From the NCBI RefSeq assembly GCF_013415325.1, contig NZ_JACBYE010000020.1:1-64000 (forward strand): a stretch of DNA of 64,000 bases. Reading direction: 5' to 3'. This document shows, in pieces, positions 18,586 through 27,828 of the stretch. The stretch comes from Sanguibacter inulinus (GTDB lineage Bacteria > Actinomycetota > Actinomycetes > Actinomycetales > Cellulomonadaceae). Both the position numbers and the translations under genes were made by a program. The number at the start of each line of letters is the position of its first letter. Position 1 is the first letter of the stretch. The notes below the pieces were generated by a model. It was given only the letters and a program-made list of their open reading frames with translations. It was not told the DNA's origin and did no database searches.

Positions 18586-19964
18586 CTGGGAAGACTGCTG
18601 GGACGGTCGTCGGGACCGACACGTCAGGGAGTGACGAGGCTGTCGGGACGGAAGGCCGCAAGACCTTCGTGCTCGACACGTCTGTCTTGCTCTCCGACCC
18701 GAAGGCGCTCGTGAGGTTCGCCGAGCACGACGTGGTCCTGCCGATCGTCGTCATCACCGAGCTCGAGGCCAAGCGCCACCACCCCGAGCTCGGGTACTTC
18801 GCCCGGAGCGCCCTGCGCATGCTCGACGACCTCCGCGTCAAGCACGGCGGGCTCGACCACCCGATCCCCGTCGGCGACGGCGGGTCGTTGCGCGTCGAGC
18901 TCAACCACACCGACCCCTCCGCGCTGCCTGACGGGTTCCGGCTCGGCGACAACGACACCCGCATCCTCGCGGTCGCAGCGAACCTCGCGGCTGAGGGCGC
19001 CGACGTCACCGTGGTCTCCAAAGACCTCCCGATGCGCGTCAAGGCGTCGGCCGTCGGGCTGAGCGCCGACGAGTACCGTGCCGAGCTCGCGGTCGACTCC
19101 GGCTGGACGGGGATGGGCGAGCTCGACCTCGCCGAAGACCAGATGGCCGAGCTGTGGGAGCACGAGTCGATGGAGCTCGCCGCCGTCGACGCGGCGTCGG
19201 TGACCGCCGCAGAGCCGCTGCTCTGCCACAAGGGTCTCGTGCTGCACTCGACCCGCGGGTCGGCGCTCGCCCGGGTCACGCCTGACAAGCACCTCCAGCT
19301 GATCCGCGGCGACCGCGAGGTCTTCGGGGTCCGGGGGCGCTCGGCCGAGCAGCGCATCGCGATCGACCTGCTGCTCGACGACGCGATCGGCATCGTCTCC
19401 CTCGGTGGCCGCGCCGGGACCGGCAAGTCGGCCCTCGCGCTCTGCGCGGGCCTCGAGGCCGTGCTCGAACGACGCCAGCACCGCAAGATCATGGTCTTCC
19501 GGCCGCTCTACGCCGTCGGCGGGCAGGAGCTCGGTTATCTGCCGGGCTCCGAGGCCGAGAAGATGAGCCCGTGGGCCCAGGCCGTCTTCGACACCCTCGG
19601 TGCGCTCGTGAGCAAAGACGTGATCGACGAGGTCATCGACCGCGAGATCCTCGAGGTCCTGCCGCTGACCCACATCCGCGGCCGGTCCCTCCACGACGCC
19701 TTCGTGATCGTCGACGAGGCCCAGTCCCTCGAGCGCAACGTGCTGCTCACGGTGCTCTCGCGGATCGGGCAGTCGTCGCGGGTGGTGCTCACCCACGACG
19801 TCGCCCAGCGCGACAACCTGCTCGTCGGGCGCCACGACGGCGTCGCCGCGGTGATCGAGGCGCTCAAGGGGCACCCGCTCTTCGCGCACGTGACGCTGAC
19901 CCGGTCCGAGCGGTCTGCCGTAGCGGCGCTGGTCACGGACATGATGGAGCGCATCGAGGTGTGA
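18561..19964 (+). CDS. PIN domain-PhoH ATPase fusion (PhoH2-type)
   Basis: A 467-residue protein. Residues about 35-175 are a PIN nuclease domain ([13 protein letters not shown], with further acidic residues in [10 protein letters not shown] and [12 protein letters not shown]). Residues about 255-465 are a PhoH P-loop ATPase with Walker [11 protein letters not shown] and Walker [12 protein letters not shown]. Such PhoH2-like fusions couple RNA unwinding to RNA cleavage. GTG 18561 is preferred because GGAGGGAG ends 6 nt before it; a GTG seven codons upstream is in frame but lacks a ribosome site. Confidence 0.9.
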   Translation: MVAEKSVVAGKTAGTVVGTDTSGSDEAVGTEGRKTFVLDTSVLLSDPKALVRFAEHDVVLPIVVITELEAKRHHPELGYFARSALRMLDDLRVKHGGLDHPIPVGDGGSLRVELNHTDPSALPDGFRLGDNDTRILAVAANLAAEGADVTVVSKDLPMRVKASAVGLSADEYRAELAVDSGWTGMGELDLAEDQMAELWEHESMELAAVDAASVTAAEPLLCHKGLVLHSTRGSALARVTPDKHLQLIRGDREVFGVRGRSAEQRIAIDLLLDDAIGIVSLGGRAGTGKSALALCAGLEAVLERRQHRKIMVFRPLYAVGGQELGYLPGSEAEKMSPWAQAVFDTLGALVSKDVIDEVIDREILEVLPLTHIRGRSLHDAFVIVDEAQSLERNVLLTVLSRIGQSSRVVLTHDVAQRDNLLVGRHDGVAAVIEALKGHPLFAHVTLTRSERSAVAALVTDMMERIEV

Positions 19965-20027
19965 GGGTGTGGGCGTGGGCCGTCTAGGTCGCGTCGTCGG
20001 ACGCGCCGGTCCACGCCCGACGGCACG

Positions 20028-20633
20028 TCAGTGGGCTGCGGCACGCCGTTCGCACACGATCGTCCCCACGGGTCGCTGCCCGCGGGTGGCCCTGCGGTGG
20101 GTCTCGACCACGTCGAAGCCCGCTGCGTCGAGCAGCCTGTGCAGGTCGTCGGCCGGCCACCTGTAGGCACGCAGGACAGCGTGCTCGAAGGCTTCGCACG
20201 AGGCGCCGTCAAAATAGCCGAGGACGAGCTCGCCGCCGGTCTGCAGGATCCGGGCGAACTCGGCGATCGGCGTGCCGATGGTCGACGGGTCGTGGTGGAT
20301 CGTGGAGAACCAGGACAGGACGCCACCCAGGGAGGCGTCGGGGGCGTCGGTCCGGTCGATGCTCTCGAGGTCGAAGCGGATGCCGGGATAGGTCGACCGG
20401 GCGTGCCCGACGAACTCGGGCACCACGTCGATCCCGCGGGCGTCGAGCCCGAGCTCCGCCAGATGGTTCGTCCAGTGACCGGGACCGCAGCCCGCGTCGA
20501 GGACGGGGCCGCTCACGCGTCCAGCCCACGACTCGACGATCTGGCGGTCCGAGGGATGCACCGCTGACATAGAACCCAAGAGGGCCGTGTACTCGGCTGC
20601 TCGGGCGGTGTAGGCGGCGGTCGTCTCGGTCAC
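20028..20633 (-). CDS. Class I SAM-dependent methyltransferase
   Basis: A 201-residue protein of the UbiE/Methyltransf_11 type. Motif I is VLDAGCGPGHWT (about residues 44-55), followed by the acidic SAM-binding loop GIDVVPEF and the post-motif ILQTGGELVLGYF. The start is ATG 20633. Substrate unknown. It is convergent with phoH, and the 29-bp-spaced direct repeats lie upstream. Confidence 0.88.
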   Translation of the reverse strand: MTETTAAYTARAAEYTALLGSMSAVHPSDRQIVESWAGRVSGPVLDAGCGPGHWTNHLAELGLDARGIDVVPEFVGHARSTYPGIRFDLESIDRTDAPDASLGGVLSWFSTIHHDPSTIGTPIAEFARILQTGGELVLGYFDGASCEAFEHAVLRAYRWPADDLHRLLDAAGFDVVETHRRATRGQRPVGTIVCERRAAAH

Positions 20634-20705
20634 GTCTCGACGGTACCGGGGGTGACGGAGTCGCAGAGGGCGATCCGCGCTGTGCGCACGACAACCGCCT
20701 CCGCT

Positions 20706-20783
20706 CGTCTCGGGTACTGAGCGTCACCGCCGTACGTCTCGGGTACTGAGCGTCGCCGGCGCACGGCTCGGGGCTGCCCGTCG
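20706..20783. repeat. 29-bp-period direct repeats between methyltransferase and VanY-like gene
   Basis: Two perfect 20-bp copies, core CTCGGGTACTGAGCG, occupy 20706-20725 and 20735-20754. A degenerate third copy begins about 20764 at the same 29-bp spacing. The block lies in the 157-bp gap upstream of the methyltransferase gene and after the stop of the carboxypeptidase gene (both minus strand). Confidence 0.6.
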
Positions 20784-20790
20784 ACGTCCC

Positions 20791-21477
20791 TCACCCACCG
20801 AGGTGGGACGCGTCCGGGAGCATCTCGGGGCACGTGCCGCCCGGGGTCGTCGCGAGCTCGAAGTGCCAGATCTCGTTGGCGTAGGTCTGGCACAACCCGT
20901 AGTCGGGTCCGTGCTCCAGCAGCCAGTACATCGCGTCCAGCGGACCGATGTCGACGGCTGTGCCGGTGACGTGGGTGGACGTCTCGGGGGTGGCGACGAA
21001 CTGGCGTGCGTCCTCCTCGCTGCCGTAGGTGGCCAGCGCCTCGTCGTAGAGCTGTCCCTGATAGCGGGCGCTGCGCCAGCCTGTCGTGACGTAGAGGGGC
21101 TGGCCGTCCAGGGTCGCCTCCGCGGTCGCGGCCTCGACGGCGGCGCGCAGCGCCGGGTTGAGCCTCGTCACGGCGGGCAGGTCCGCTCCCGCGGTGATGT
21201 CGGTCCCGGCGGGGATCAGGCCGTCGGCCTCGGTGAGCGGTCCGGTCTGGGGCGGCTCGTCGGACGTGACGTCGGAGCCGACGGAGACGGACGACGTATG
21301 CGCCGACGCTGTCTCGTCAGGGCTCTGGATCCACCCCGTCACGCTGAGCAGGACCAGTCCCACCAGGGCTGCTGCGAGCACTGTCCCGAGGAGGATCGCC
21401 AGCAGGGTGAGGATCCCGGAACGGACGGGTCGGGTCGGGCGGGGTGCGGTGCTGTTCGTGATCTGCATGGTGACCAT
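20791..21477 (-). CDS. VanY-type D-alanyl-D-alanine carboxypeptidase, membrane-anchored
   Basis: A 228-residue protein. Residues about 20-45 form one membrane helix (LLAILLGTVLAAALVGLVLLSV); the rest is outside. The Zn2+ peptidase motifs are STHVTGTAVDIG (SxHxxGxAxD) and EIWHFEL (ExxWH), so the metal ligands are present. It should trim the last D-Ala from peptidoglycan stem peptides. ATG 21477 is chosen because GAGG lies 8 nt upstream; longer in-frame extensions read through the divergent regulator gene and are spurious. Divergence from a two-component system suggests direct control. Confidence 0.88.
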   Translation of the reverse strand: MVTMQITNSTAPRPTRPVRSGILTLLAILLGTVLAAALVGLVLLSVTGWIQSPDETASAHTSSVSVGSDVTSDEPPQTGPLTEADGLIPAGTDITAGADLPAVTRLNPALRAAVEAATAEATLDGQPLYVTTGWRSARYQGQLYDEALATYGSEEDARQFVATPETSTHVTGTAVDIGPLDAMYWLLEHGPDYGLCQTYANEIWHFELATTPGGTCPEMLPDASHLGG

Positions 21478-21502
21478 GCGACCTCGGCGGATGTTGCCAG
21501 GA

Positions 21503-21522
21503 CGTATGGCCGGGCGCATACG
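21503..21522. promoter_or_regulatory. Inverted repeat CGTATG-N8-CATACG in divergent promoter
   Basis: A perfect 6-bp inverted repeat with an 8-bp spacer lies between the vanY-like gene and the regulator, overlapping the expected -35 position of the regulator's leaderless promoter (TAGGGT at 21544-21549, ATG 21556). It is a plausible operator for autoregulation and control of the carboxypeptidase. Confidence 0.4.
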
Positions 21523-21555
21523 CTCCCGACATGTCGTGCATCCTAGGGTGAGCGG

Positions 21556-22231
<676 letters not shown>

Positions 22232-22239
<8 letters not shown>

Positions 22240-23338
22240 GACGCGCCCAGGCTCCTCGCGCCCGCGCGGGCTGTCGCTGCGGTGGCAGCTGACCCTGAGC
22301 TACGCCGCCTTCGTCGTCGTGGTCGGCGTCGTGCTGATCGCCGTCGGTGTCCTGCTGCTGCGGTTCGTCCCCGAGGGCAATCTCGTGTCGTTCGGCGGTG
22401 GGTTCGCACCGTCCCGTTCCGACCTCATGCCGGTCTTCGTCAGGTACGCCTCCGCCGGGCTGGTCTTCCTCGCCACGATCGGCCTCGGTGGTGGATGGTT
22501 GCTCGCCGGGCGCCTGCTGCGGCGCCTGCGCCTGATCACCGGCACGGCCGAGCAGGTCAGAGCCGGTGACCTGGACCACCGGATCGACATGGTGGGTCGC
22601 TCCGACGAGCTGTCCGGGCTCGCCGACACCTTCGACGACATGCTGGACCGTGTCCAGGCCTCCGTCGACGAGCACCGACGGTTCGCGGCGAACGCCTCCC
22701 ACGAGCTCCGGACACCGCACGCGGTGATCCGCACGATGCTCGAGGTCGCCCGTGCGGACCCCGACCGTGACGTGGAGCAGCTGCTCGGACGTCTGGAGAT
22801 CGTCAACGAACGTTCCATCGCGCTCACCGAGGCCTTGCTCTCCCTCGCCCAGGCGGACAGTGCCGCGCAGGGACGCGAGCCGGTCGACCTTGCGGCGCTG
22901 GCGGCCACCGCCGCCGAGGACCTGAGTGCCGCTGCTGCCAGCCGTGACGTCGTCGTCACCTGCGACCTCCTCGCGGCAGCGACCACCGGCCACCCCGGGC
23001 TGCTCGGACGGCTCGTGACCAACCTCGTGCAGAACGCCGTGGTGCACAACCACCCCGGCGGTCACGTGCAGGTCGCCACGTGGACGGACGAGCGAGGTGA
23101 CGCCCTCGTCGAGGTGGCCAACACCGGTCCGGTCGTCAGCGACGAGGTCGCGGCCACCCTCACCGAACCCTTCGTCCGCGCAGCGGGCAGGACGCGACCG
23201 CGCGACCCGTCGCACGTCGGCGCGGGGCTCGGTCTGTCGATCGTCGCCTCGGTCGCGCGCGCCCACTCCGGGCGCATCACCGTGGTGCCCCGTGCCGGTG
23301 GTGGCCTCACGGTGCGGGCGCAGATCCCTGCGTCGTAG
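22232..23338 (+). CDS. Sensor histidine kinase (VanS-like)
   Basis: A 368-residue kinase with two membrane helices (about residues 18-45 and 68-95), a short extracellular loop, a HAMP linker (ITGTAEQVRAGDLDHRIDMVG), HisKA with NASHELRTPHAVIRTM (usual PLA replaced by PHA) and HATPase (NLVQNAVVHN, GAGLGLSIVASVARAHSG). Partner of the regulator it overlaps. Confidence 0.93.
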
Positions 23339-23350
23339 AGAGAAGTCACA

Positions 23351-24430
23351 GTGATGGGACAGGACGACAGACCGCGCTCGCGGTCTGCAGCGGGACGGTC
23401 GACGACCACGGCGCCGAGCGGCAGGCTGGAGCGCACCAGCGTGCTCGGGTGGATCGCCGTCGTGGTCGTCGCGACGGCAGCGGTCCTGTCGATCGCCCCC
23501 GGGACGCTCGGCTGGTCGACCGAGAAGGGGATCGCGCAGGCCGTCGCGCTGCGCACCTGGCTCCTGTGGGGCTTCGCCGGGATCGCTGCGGTGTCGCTGC
23601 TCGCCGCAGTCGGGATCGGCTCCCGAGGACGGCGCCCGGTCCGCACGACGGCCGTCGCCGTCGTCTGCGTGCTCGCGGCAGGGTCGCACCTGCTCGTGCT
23701 CGACGCCCGCGGTCTGGACGCCGGCGCCCCCGTGCTCGCCAGCGACGAGCGCGACGGCGACATCACCGTGCTCACCGCCAACGTCCGGGGCGAACGGGCA
23801 GGGGAGGAGGCCGTCTCGGCCGTCGTCGATCGTGTCATCAGCAGCGGAGCCGATGTCGTCGCGCTCCCCGAGGGGCAGCCTGTCGTCGGCGAGGTGGTCG
23901 CGCAGCTCACCGCCCGCGGTGAGTCCTTCCAGGTCTTCCCTACCTTCGGCGCCGGCCCCAACCGGGGCACCGCGCTCCTGGTCGCGGAGTCGCTGGGGGC
24001 CTACCGCGAGGTCGACGGGCCCGTCGGCGGGGTCCGGGTCGAGCCTGTCGACGGCGACGGCCCACCGATCGCCGCCGTGCACCCGACCTCCTTGCCCCCG
24101 GACCCGACCGACGACCTGGGGGCGTGGCGCAGCGAGGGCTCTCAGGTGCAGGAGCTCTTCCAGACCATGACGGGCGGCATCGTGGCCGGAGACATGAACG
24201 CCACGCTCGACCACGAGCATCTGCGCGAGACCGGCACCTACGTCGACGCCGGATCAGCCGTCGGGATCGGCGGGTACGGCACGTTCCCCAGCTCTCTGCC
24301 CGGTGTGCTCGGCACGACCATCGACCACGTGCTCGTCGACGGGGGACGGTTCGCCGTCCACGCGGGTGCGGTCGTCGACGTCCCCGGCACCGACCACCGT
24401 GCCGTCGTGGTCCGGGTCGCGCCCAGGTGA
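23351..24430 (+). CDS. Endonuclease/exonuclease/phosphatase (EEP) family membrane protein
   Basis: A 359-residue protein with three N-terminal membrane helices (about residues 35-125) and an outside EEP domain: ITVLTANVRGERAGEEAV, DVVALPEG, GIVAGDMNAT (catalytic Asp/Asn) and GTTIDHVLVDG with PGTDHRAV (catalytic His). Such extracellular EEP proteins hydrolyse phosphodiesters of nucleic acids, lipids or inositols; the substrate is unknown. GTG 23351 or ATG 23354 may start it. It follows the kinase gene by 12 bp and may share its transcript. Confidence 0.88.
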   Translation: MMGQDDRPRSRSAAGRSTTTAPSGRLERTSVLGWIAVVVVATAAVLSIAPGTLGWSTEKGIAQAVALRTWLLWGFAGIAAVSLLAAVGIGSRGRRPVRTTAVAVVCVLAAGSHLLVLDARGLDAGAPVLASDERDGDITVLTANVRGERAGEEAVSAVVDRVISSGADVVALPEGQPVVGEVVAQLTARGESFQVFPTFGAGPNRGTALLVAESLGAYREVDGPVGGVRVEPVDGDGPPIAAVHPTSLPPDPTDDLGAWRSEGSQVQELFQTMTGGIVAGDMNATLDHEHLRETGTYVDAGSAVGIGGYGTFPSSLPGVLGTTIDHVLVDGGRFAVHAGAVVDVPGTDHRAVVVRVAPR

Positions 24431-24534
24431 GTCACCGGGTGGTCGACAGAACCTGCCCGCTGATCGTCAGGACGGTCCACGGACGCCACCAGACGTCCGA
24501 GATCGTCCGGACAGGTCTTGCTACCTTTCATCTC

Positions 24535-24627
24535 ATGGGCCACCTCTCGACGCACGTGCCGGTGTTCACCACCGACCTCGACGACCGGCTGGCTCCCGTG
24601 GACGACGGTCGCTCGTGGCGGCCCTGA
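24535..24627 (+). CDS. Possible 30-codon leaderless ORF before the GH10 gene
   Basis: ATG 24535 is preceded by TACCTT ending 7 nt upstream, the spacing of a leaderless mRNA. The ORF encodes MGHLSTHVPVFTTDLDDRLA and ten more residues and ends in a TGA at 24625-24627, overlapping the GH10 GTG at 24615 by 13 bases. It could couple translation to the downstream gene. No known family. Confidence 0.3.
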   Translation: MGHLSTHVPVFTTDLDDRLAPVDDGRSWRP

Positions 24628-26318
24628 CCGCCCGGCGACGGCACACGGTGAGCGTGGCGGTCGCCAGCACCCTCCTTGCGCTGGCGGGCTGCAGCTCGAC
24701 AGTCGCGCCGTCCGAGCAGGGCACCGTCGTCGACCTGCTGCGGCAGGACTGGGGGCACGTACCCGGGGTCGTCGTGGACGGCGCAGGTCTGCGGGTGACG
24801 GCGACCGGGCGGAGCATCGTCGAGCAAGACGGCGGGGGAGGCCACCCGGACCCGGCGGTCAACCTCGCGGGGACGCACCTGGTGGCCCCAGAGGACTTCA
24901 CGCTCCGGGCGACGTTCACTGACGTGACAGCCGACGCCACCTTGGCCGTCTACGACAGCCCGCCGGTGATCGCCGACGAGTTCCGGATCGAGCCCGCGGG
25001 TGTCCAGCTGACGCTCCGCGGCGACGACCTCCGGATCGCTGTCTTCGACGGCTCGCACCCGCAGGACGTGACCGACCCTCAGTCGGCGCACGAGGAGCAC
25101 GTCACGCTCCTCGACCCCGCGGCGGAGCTGTCTGTGCACAGTTCTGGTGATCGGCTCGAGATCGCGAGCGACGGTGAGACGCTGTCCTCCCTGCCCGTCG
25201 GCGACGTCTTCGGCTCCGGCGAGCTCTGGCTGGGGTTGTCGAGCGAGGAGGGAGCCTTCACGGTCAGCGCGCTCGATGCCGCTGCGCCGAGCGGTGCTCA
25301 CCTGGCCGCTGCCGGGCCCGCCGTGGCCGACGCTGAGCCGTCTCCGGACGGTCTTCAGGCTCTGGCCGCAGGCTCCCGCCCGGACTTCCTGGTCGGCGCG
25401 GCGGTGGCCCTCGGGCCGCTCGTCTCGGACGCGCAGTATGCGGACGCCGTCGTGGGCAACTTCGGCGTGATCACACCGGAGAACGCCATGAAGCCGCAGG
25501 CGCTCTCCCCGCGGCAGGGGGAGTACAGCTTCGAGGAGGCTGACGCCCTCCTCGACGTCGCGGCGAGCGCGGGGATCGCCGTGCACGGCCACACCATCGC
25601 CTTCACCGAGGCGATGCCGCGCTGGATGCGTGAGCTCCCCACGGGCTCCGAGGAGGAGCGCCAGGAGAGCGCCGAGGTCCTGCTCGACTACGTGACCACC
25701 GTCGTCACGCACTTCCGGGGGCGTCTCGACTCGCTCGACGTCGTCAACGAACCCTTCGACCTCGAGCAGGGGACCAGCCTGCAGGAGAACGTCTGGTTCC
25801 GTGTCTTCGGGCCGACCTACCCGGTCGTCGTCTCGCAGGCTGTCCACGACGCAGACCCGGACGTCAGGCAGTTCATCAACGAGAACGGTGCCGACGTGCC
25901 GGGTCCCCGTCAGGACGCCCTGCTCCAGCTCGCCCTCGACACGAACGCGCAGGGTGGGCACATCGACGGTGTGGGTCTCCAGGCTCATGTGTACGACCTC
26001 GACACCGATGCCCTCTCAGCCGACGATCTCGCGACGACCTTCGCCAGCGTCGAGGACGCCGGGCTGCTCGTCCGGATCTCCGAGAACGACGTGACGGACA
26101 GCGAAGGCCAGACGGTCCAGGCGGAGCAGTACGCCACCGTGCTCGCGGCCTGCTTCGCGTCGACCGCCTGTGTCTCGTACACGACCTGGGGCGTGGACGA
26201 CGCCTTCGACTGGTGGGTCGACGACGACTGGACCCTCCAGCAGGGCCACGACCTCCTGTTCGACGACGGAGAGCCGACGCCCGCGTACGACGCTGTGAGA
26301 GAGGTCCTCGCGGGCTGA
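24615..26318 (+). CDS. Lipoprotein with C-terminal GH10 endo-beta-1,4-xylanase-like domain
   Basis: A 567-residue protein. GTG 24615 gives an ideal lipoprotein signal: TARRRH, hydrophobic VAVASTLLALAG, then the lipobox Cys. Residues about 40-230 are a beta-rich domain resembling a concanavalin-like fold. Residues about 250-565 are GH10: ITPENAMKP, the acid/base Glu in DSLDVVNEPFD, the nucleophile Glu in VRISENDV, and TTWGVDDAFDW. The usual GHTLVWH segment is GHTIAFT here, so a substrate-binding Trp-His pair is altered. It should cleave xylan-like glycans at the cell surface, but specificity may differ from classical xylanases. Confidence 0.88.
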   Translation: MAALTARRRHTVSVAVASTLLALAGCSSTVAPSEQGTVVDLLRQDWGHVPGVVVDGAGLRVTATGRSIVEQDGGGGHPDPAVNLAGTHLVAPEDFTLRATFTDVTADATLAVYDSPPVIADEFRIEPAGVQLTLRGDDLRIAVFDGSHPQDVTDPQSAHEEHVTLLDPAAELSVHSSGDRLEIASDGETLSSLPVGDVFGSGELWLGLSSEEGAFTVSALDAAAPSGAHLAAAGPAVADAEPSPDGLQALAAGSRPDFLVGAAVALGPLVSDAQYADAVVGNFGVITPENAMKPQALSPRQGEYSFEEADALLDVAASAGIAVHGHTIAFTEAMPRWMRELPTGSEEERQESAEVLLDYVTTVVTHFRGRLDSLDVVNEPFDLEQGTSLQENVWFRVFGPTYPVVVSQAVHDADPDVRQFINENGADVPGPRQDALLQLALDTNAQGGHIDGVGLQAHVYDLDTDALSADDLATTFASVEDAGLLVRISENDVTDSEGQTVQAEQYATVLAACFASTACVSYTTWGVDDAFDWWVDDDWTLQQGHDLLFDDGEPTPAYDAVREVLAG

Positions 26319-26398
26319 CGAGCTCTGGGCCAGCCAGGCGCCGAGGTCAGCTGCGGATCACAGGGCGTGCACGGCGAGCGGTGCTCTCCGGGCTACGG

Positions 26399-27064
26399 TC
26401 AGCCGTCGTAGGCGACGTAGTGCAGCTCTGGCTCCCGGCGCTCGTCGTAGAGGGTGCCGTACGCCGTGGCGATGACGGAAGGTTCCGCGTCGGGGTGACC
26501 GCCGCCGATGAGAGCCCTGATGCCCACGTGAGCGACGTAGACCCCGTGGTCCCGCAGGGCGTCGTGCAGGTTCAAGGCCCAGTTCCGAAGACCTGCTGCG
26601 GCGATGTTGACGTTGCCGAGGAAGGGCGTGGGGTTGATGGAGCCGCCGCCCGTGGTGATGAGGACGGTCCCGGTGCCGGCGGCGATCATGTCCGGCAGGA
26701 CGGCTCCGACGGCGCTGAGGGCACCGCCGAGGTAGAAGTCGATCTGCGGCTGCAGGTTCTCCATCGTCACCTTCAAGACGTCGACCGGCGTCAGGGTCGG
26801 GTCTGCGGGTGAGAACTCCAGGACGTCGATCGGTCCGAGCTCGTCCTTGATCGAGCGGAGAGCGCTGACGACCGTCTCGGGCTGACTGACGTCGGCGGTG
26901 AACCCCCGTGCGTGGACACCCTCGTCTGCCAGGGTCTGGGCGAGGGCGTCGAGCTTGGTCTGGTCGCGCGCCACGAGAGCGACATCGAAGCCCTTCCGGC
27001 CGAAGGTGCGGGCGATCTCGAGACCCAGGCCCGGGCCTGCTCCGATGATGGTGATGAGCGGCAT
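26399..27064 (-). CDS. SDR-fold protein lacking the YxxxK catalytic pair
   Basis: A 221-residue short-chain dehydrogenase fold. The nucleotide-binding motif GAGPGLG and FTADVSQPE are intact. Where classical enzymes have Tyr-x-x-x-Lys, this protein reads GNVNIAAAGLRNWAL, so the catalytic Tyr and Lys are gone. It may bind NAD(P) as a sensor or use another chemistry. It is divergent from a TetR regulator with two operator palindromes in the gap. Confidence 0.85.
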   Translation of the reverse strand: MPLITIIGAGPGLGLEIARTFGRKGFDVALVARDQTKLDALAQTLADEGVHARGFTADVSQPETVVSALRSIKDELGPIDVLEFSPADPTLTPVDVLKVTMENLQPQIDFYLGGALSAVGAVLPDMIAAGTGTVLITTGGGSINPTPFLGNVNIAAAGLRNWALNLHDALRDHGVYVAHVGIRALIGGGHPDAEPSVIATAYGTLYDERREPELHYVAYDG

Positions 27065-27118
27065 GGTGCGTCCTTCTGCGGCCCGGCGTGGTGCGGGTCG
27101 GCGTGCTCGTGGGATAAG

Positions 27119-27166
27119 TTGAGGGCGTCCTCAGCTGTGGCCACCTTATGTTGAGGCCACCCTCAA
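27119..27166. promoter_or_regulatory. Two TTGAGG-N4-CCTCAA operators for the TetR/SDR pair
   Basis: TTGAGG-CCAC-CCTCAA is perfect at 27151-27166, and TTGAGG-GCGT-CCTCAG (one mismatch) lies at 27119-27134, 32 bp away, about three helical turns. Both sit between the divergent SDR and TetR genes, the usual place for a TetR-family regulator to repress itself and its target. Confidence 0.65.
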
Positions 27167-27183
27167 TGTCTATGGGAGTCGAC

Positions 27184-27747
27184 ATGCCGCGCACCCCGGG
27201 TCTCCGTCGAGACGCCCAGGCCAACGTCGAGAAGCTGCACGCAGCTGCCCTGGCGGTGTTCTCACGCAAAGGGCTGTCGGCCCCGCTGGACGACATCGCC
27301 CGGGAGGCCGGGGTGAGCATCGGGACGCTCTACAACCGCATGGGGTCACGAGAGGCTCTCATCGACGCCGTGGTCCCAGCCGTGGCGGGGGAGAAGCTCA
27401 AGGCGCTCACGGAGCAGACGCTGAGCCGCACCTCCCCCCGCGCGAGGCTGGAGACGTTCATCTCCGAGATGATCGACCTGCAGCTCAGCGACCCGGCGCT
27501 GAACGACGCCATGCTCCGGCTCTTCCCGGACGCCACCGCGCTCATCAATGCGTGCGACCGGTCGACTGCGCTCGGGAAGGAGCTCGTCGACGAAGCCCAT
27601 GCCGCGGGAGTTCTCTCCCGGGACTTCACGGCCGACGACCTCATGGCCGTGCTGTGGATGGCAGGGACGGCGAGCAAGGACCCGGCCGCCCCCGAGGGCT
27701 GGCGTCGGGTCGTCGACCGCAGCATCGCGTCCGCCTGGATCGCGTGA
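27184..27747 (+). CDS. TetR/AcrR-family transcriptional regulator
   Basis: A 187-residue regulator with the N-terminal helix-turn-helix ALAVFSRKGLSAPLDDIAREAGVSIGTLYNRMGSR (residues about 20-55) and a variable helical ligand-binding domain. ATG 27184 has GGGAG 5 nt upstream; the in-frame ATG 36 bp earlier lies inside the operator and is unlikely. It probably represses the divergent SDR gene and itself through the two palindromes. Confidence 0.92.
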   Translation: MPRTPGLRRDAQANVEKLHAAALAVFSRKGLSAPLDDIAREAGVSIGTLYNRMGSREALIDAVVPAVAGEKLKALTEQTLSRTSPRARLETFISEMIDLQLSDPALNDAMLRLFPDATALINACDRSTALGKELVDEAHAAGVLSRDFTADDLMAVLWMAGTASKDPAAPEGWRRVVDRSIASAWIA

Positions 27748-27828
27748 CGGCGCTCCAGGCCTAGGACCGTGCGGCTGACCCGGGACTGTCGTCTCCGGGC
27801 AGGCGCATCTGCCCGGAGACCGTCGGCT

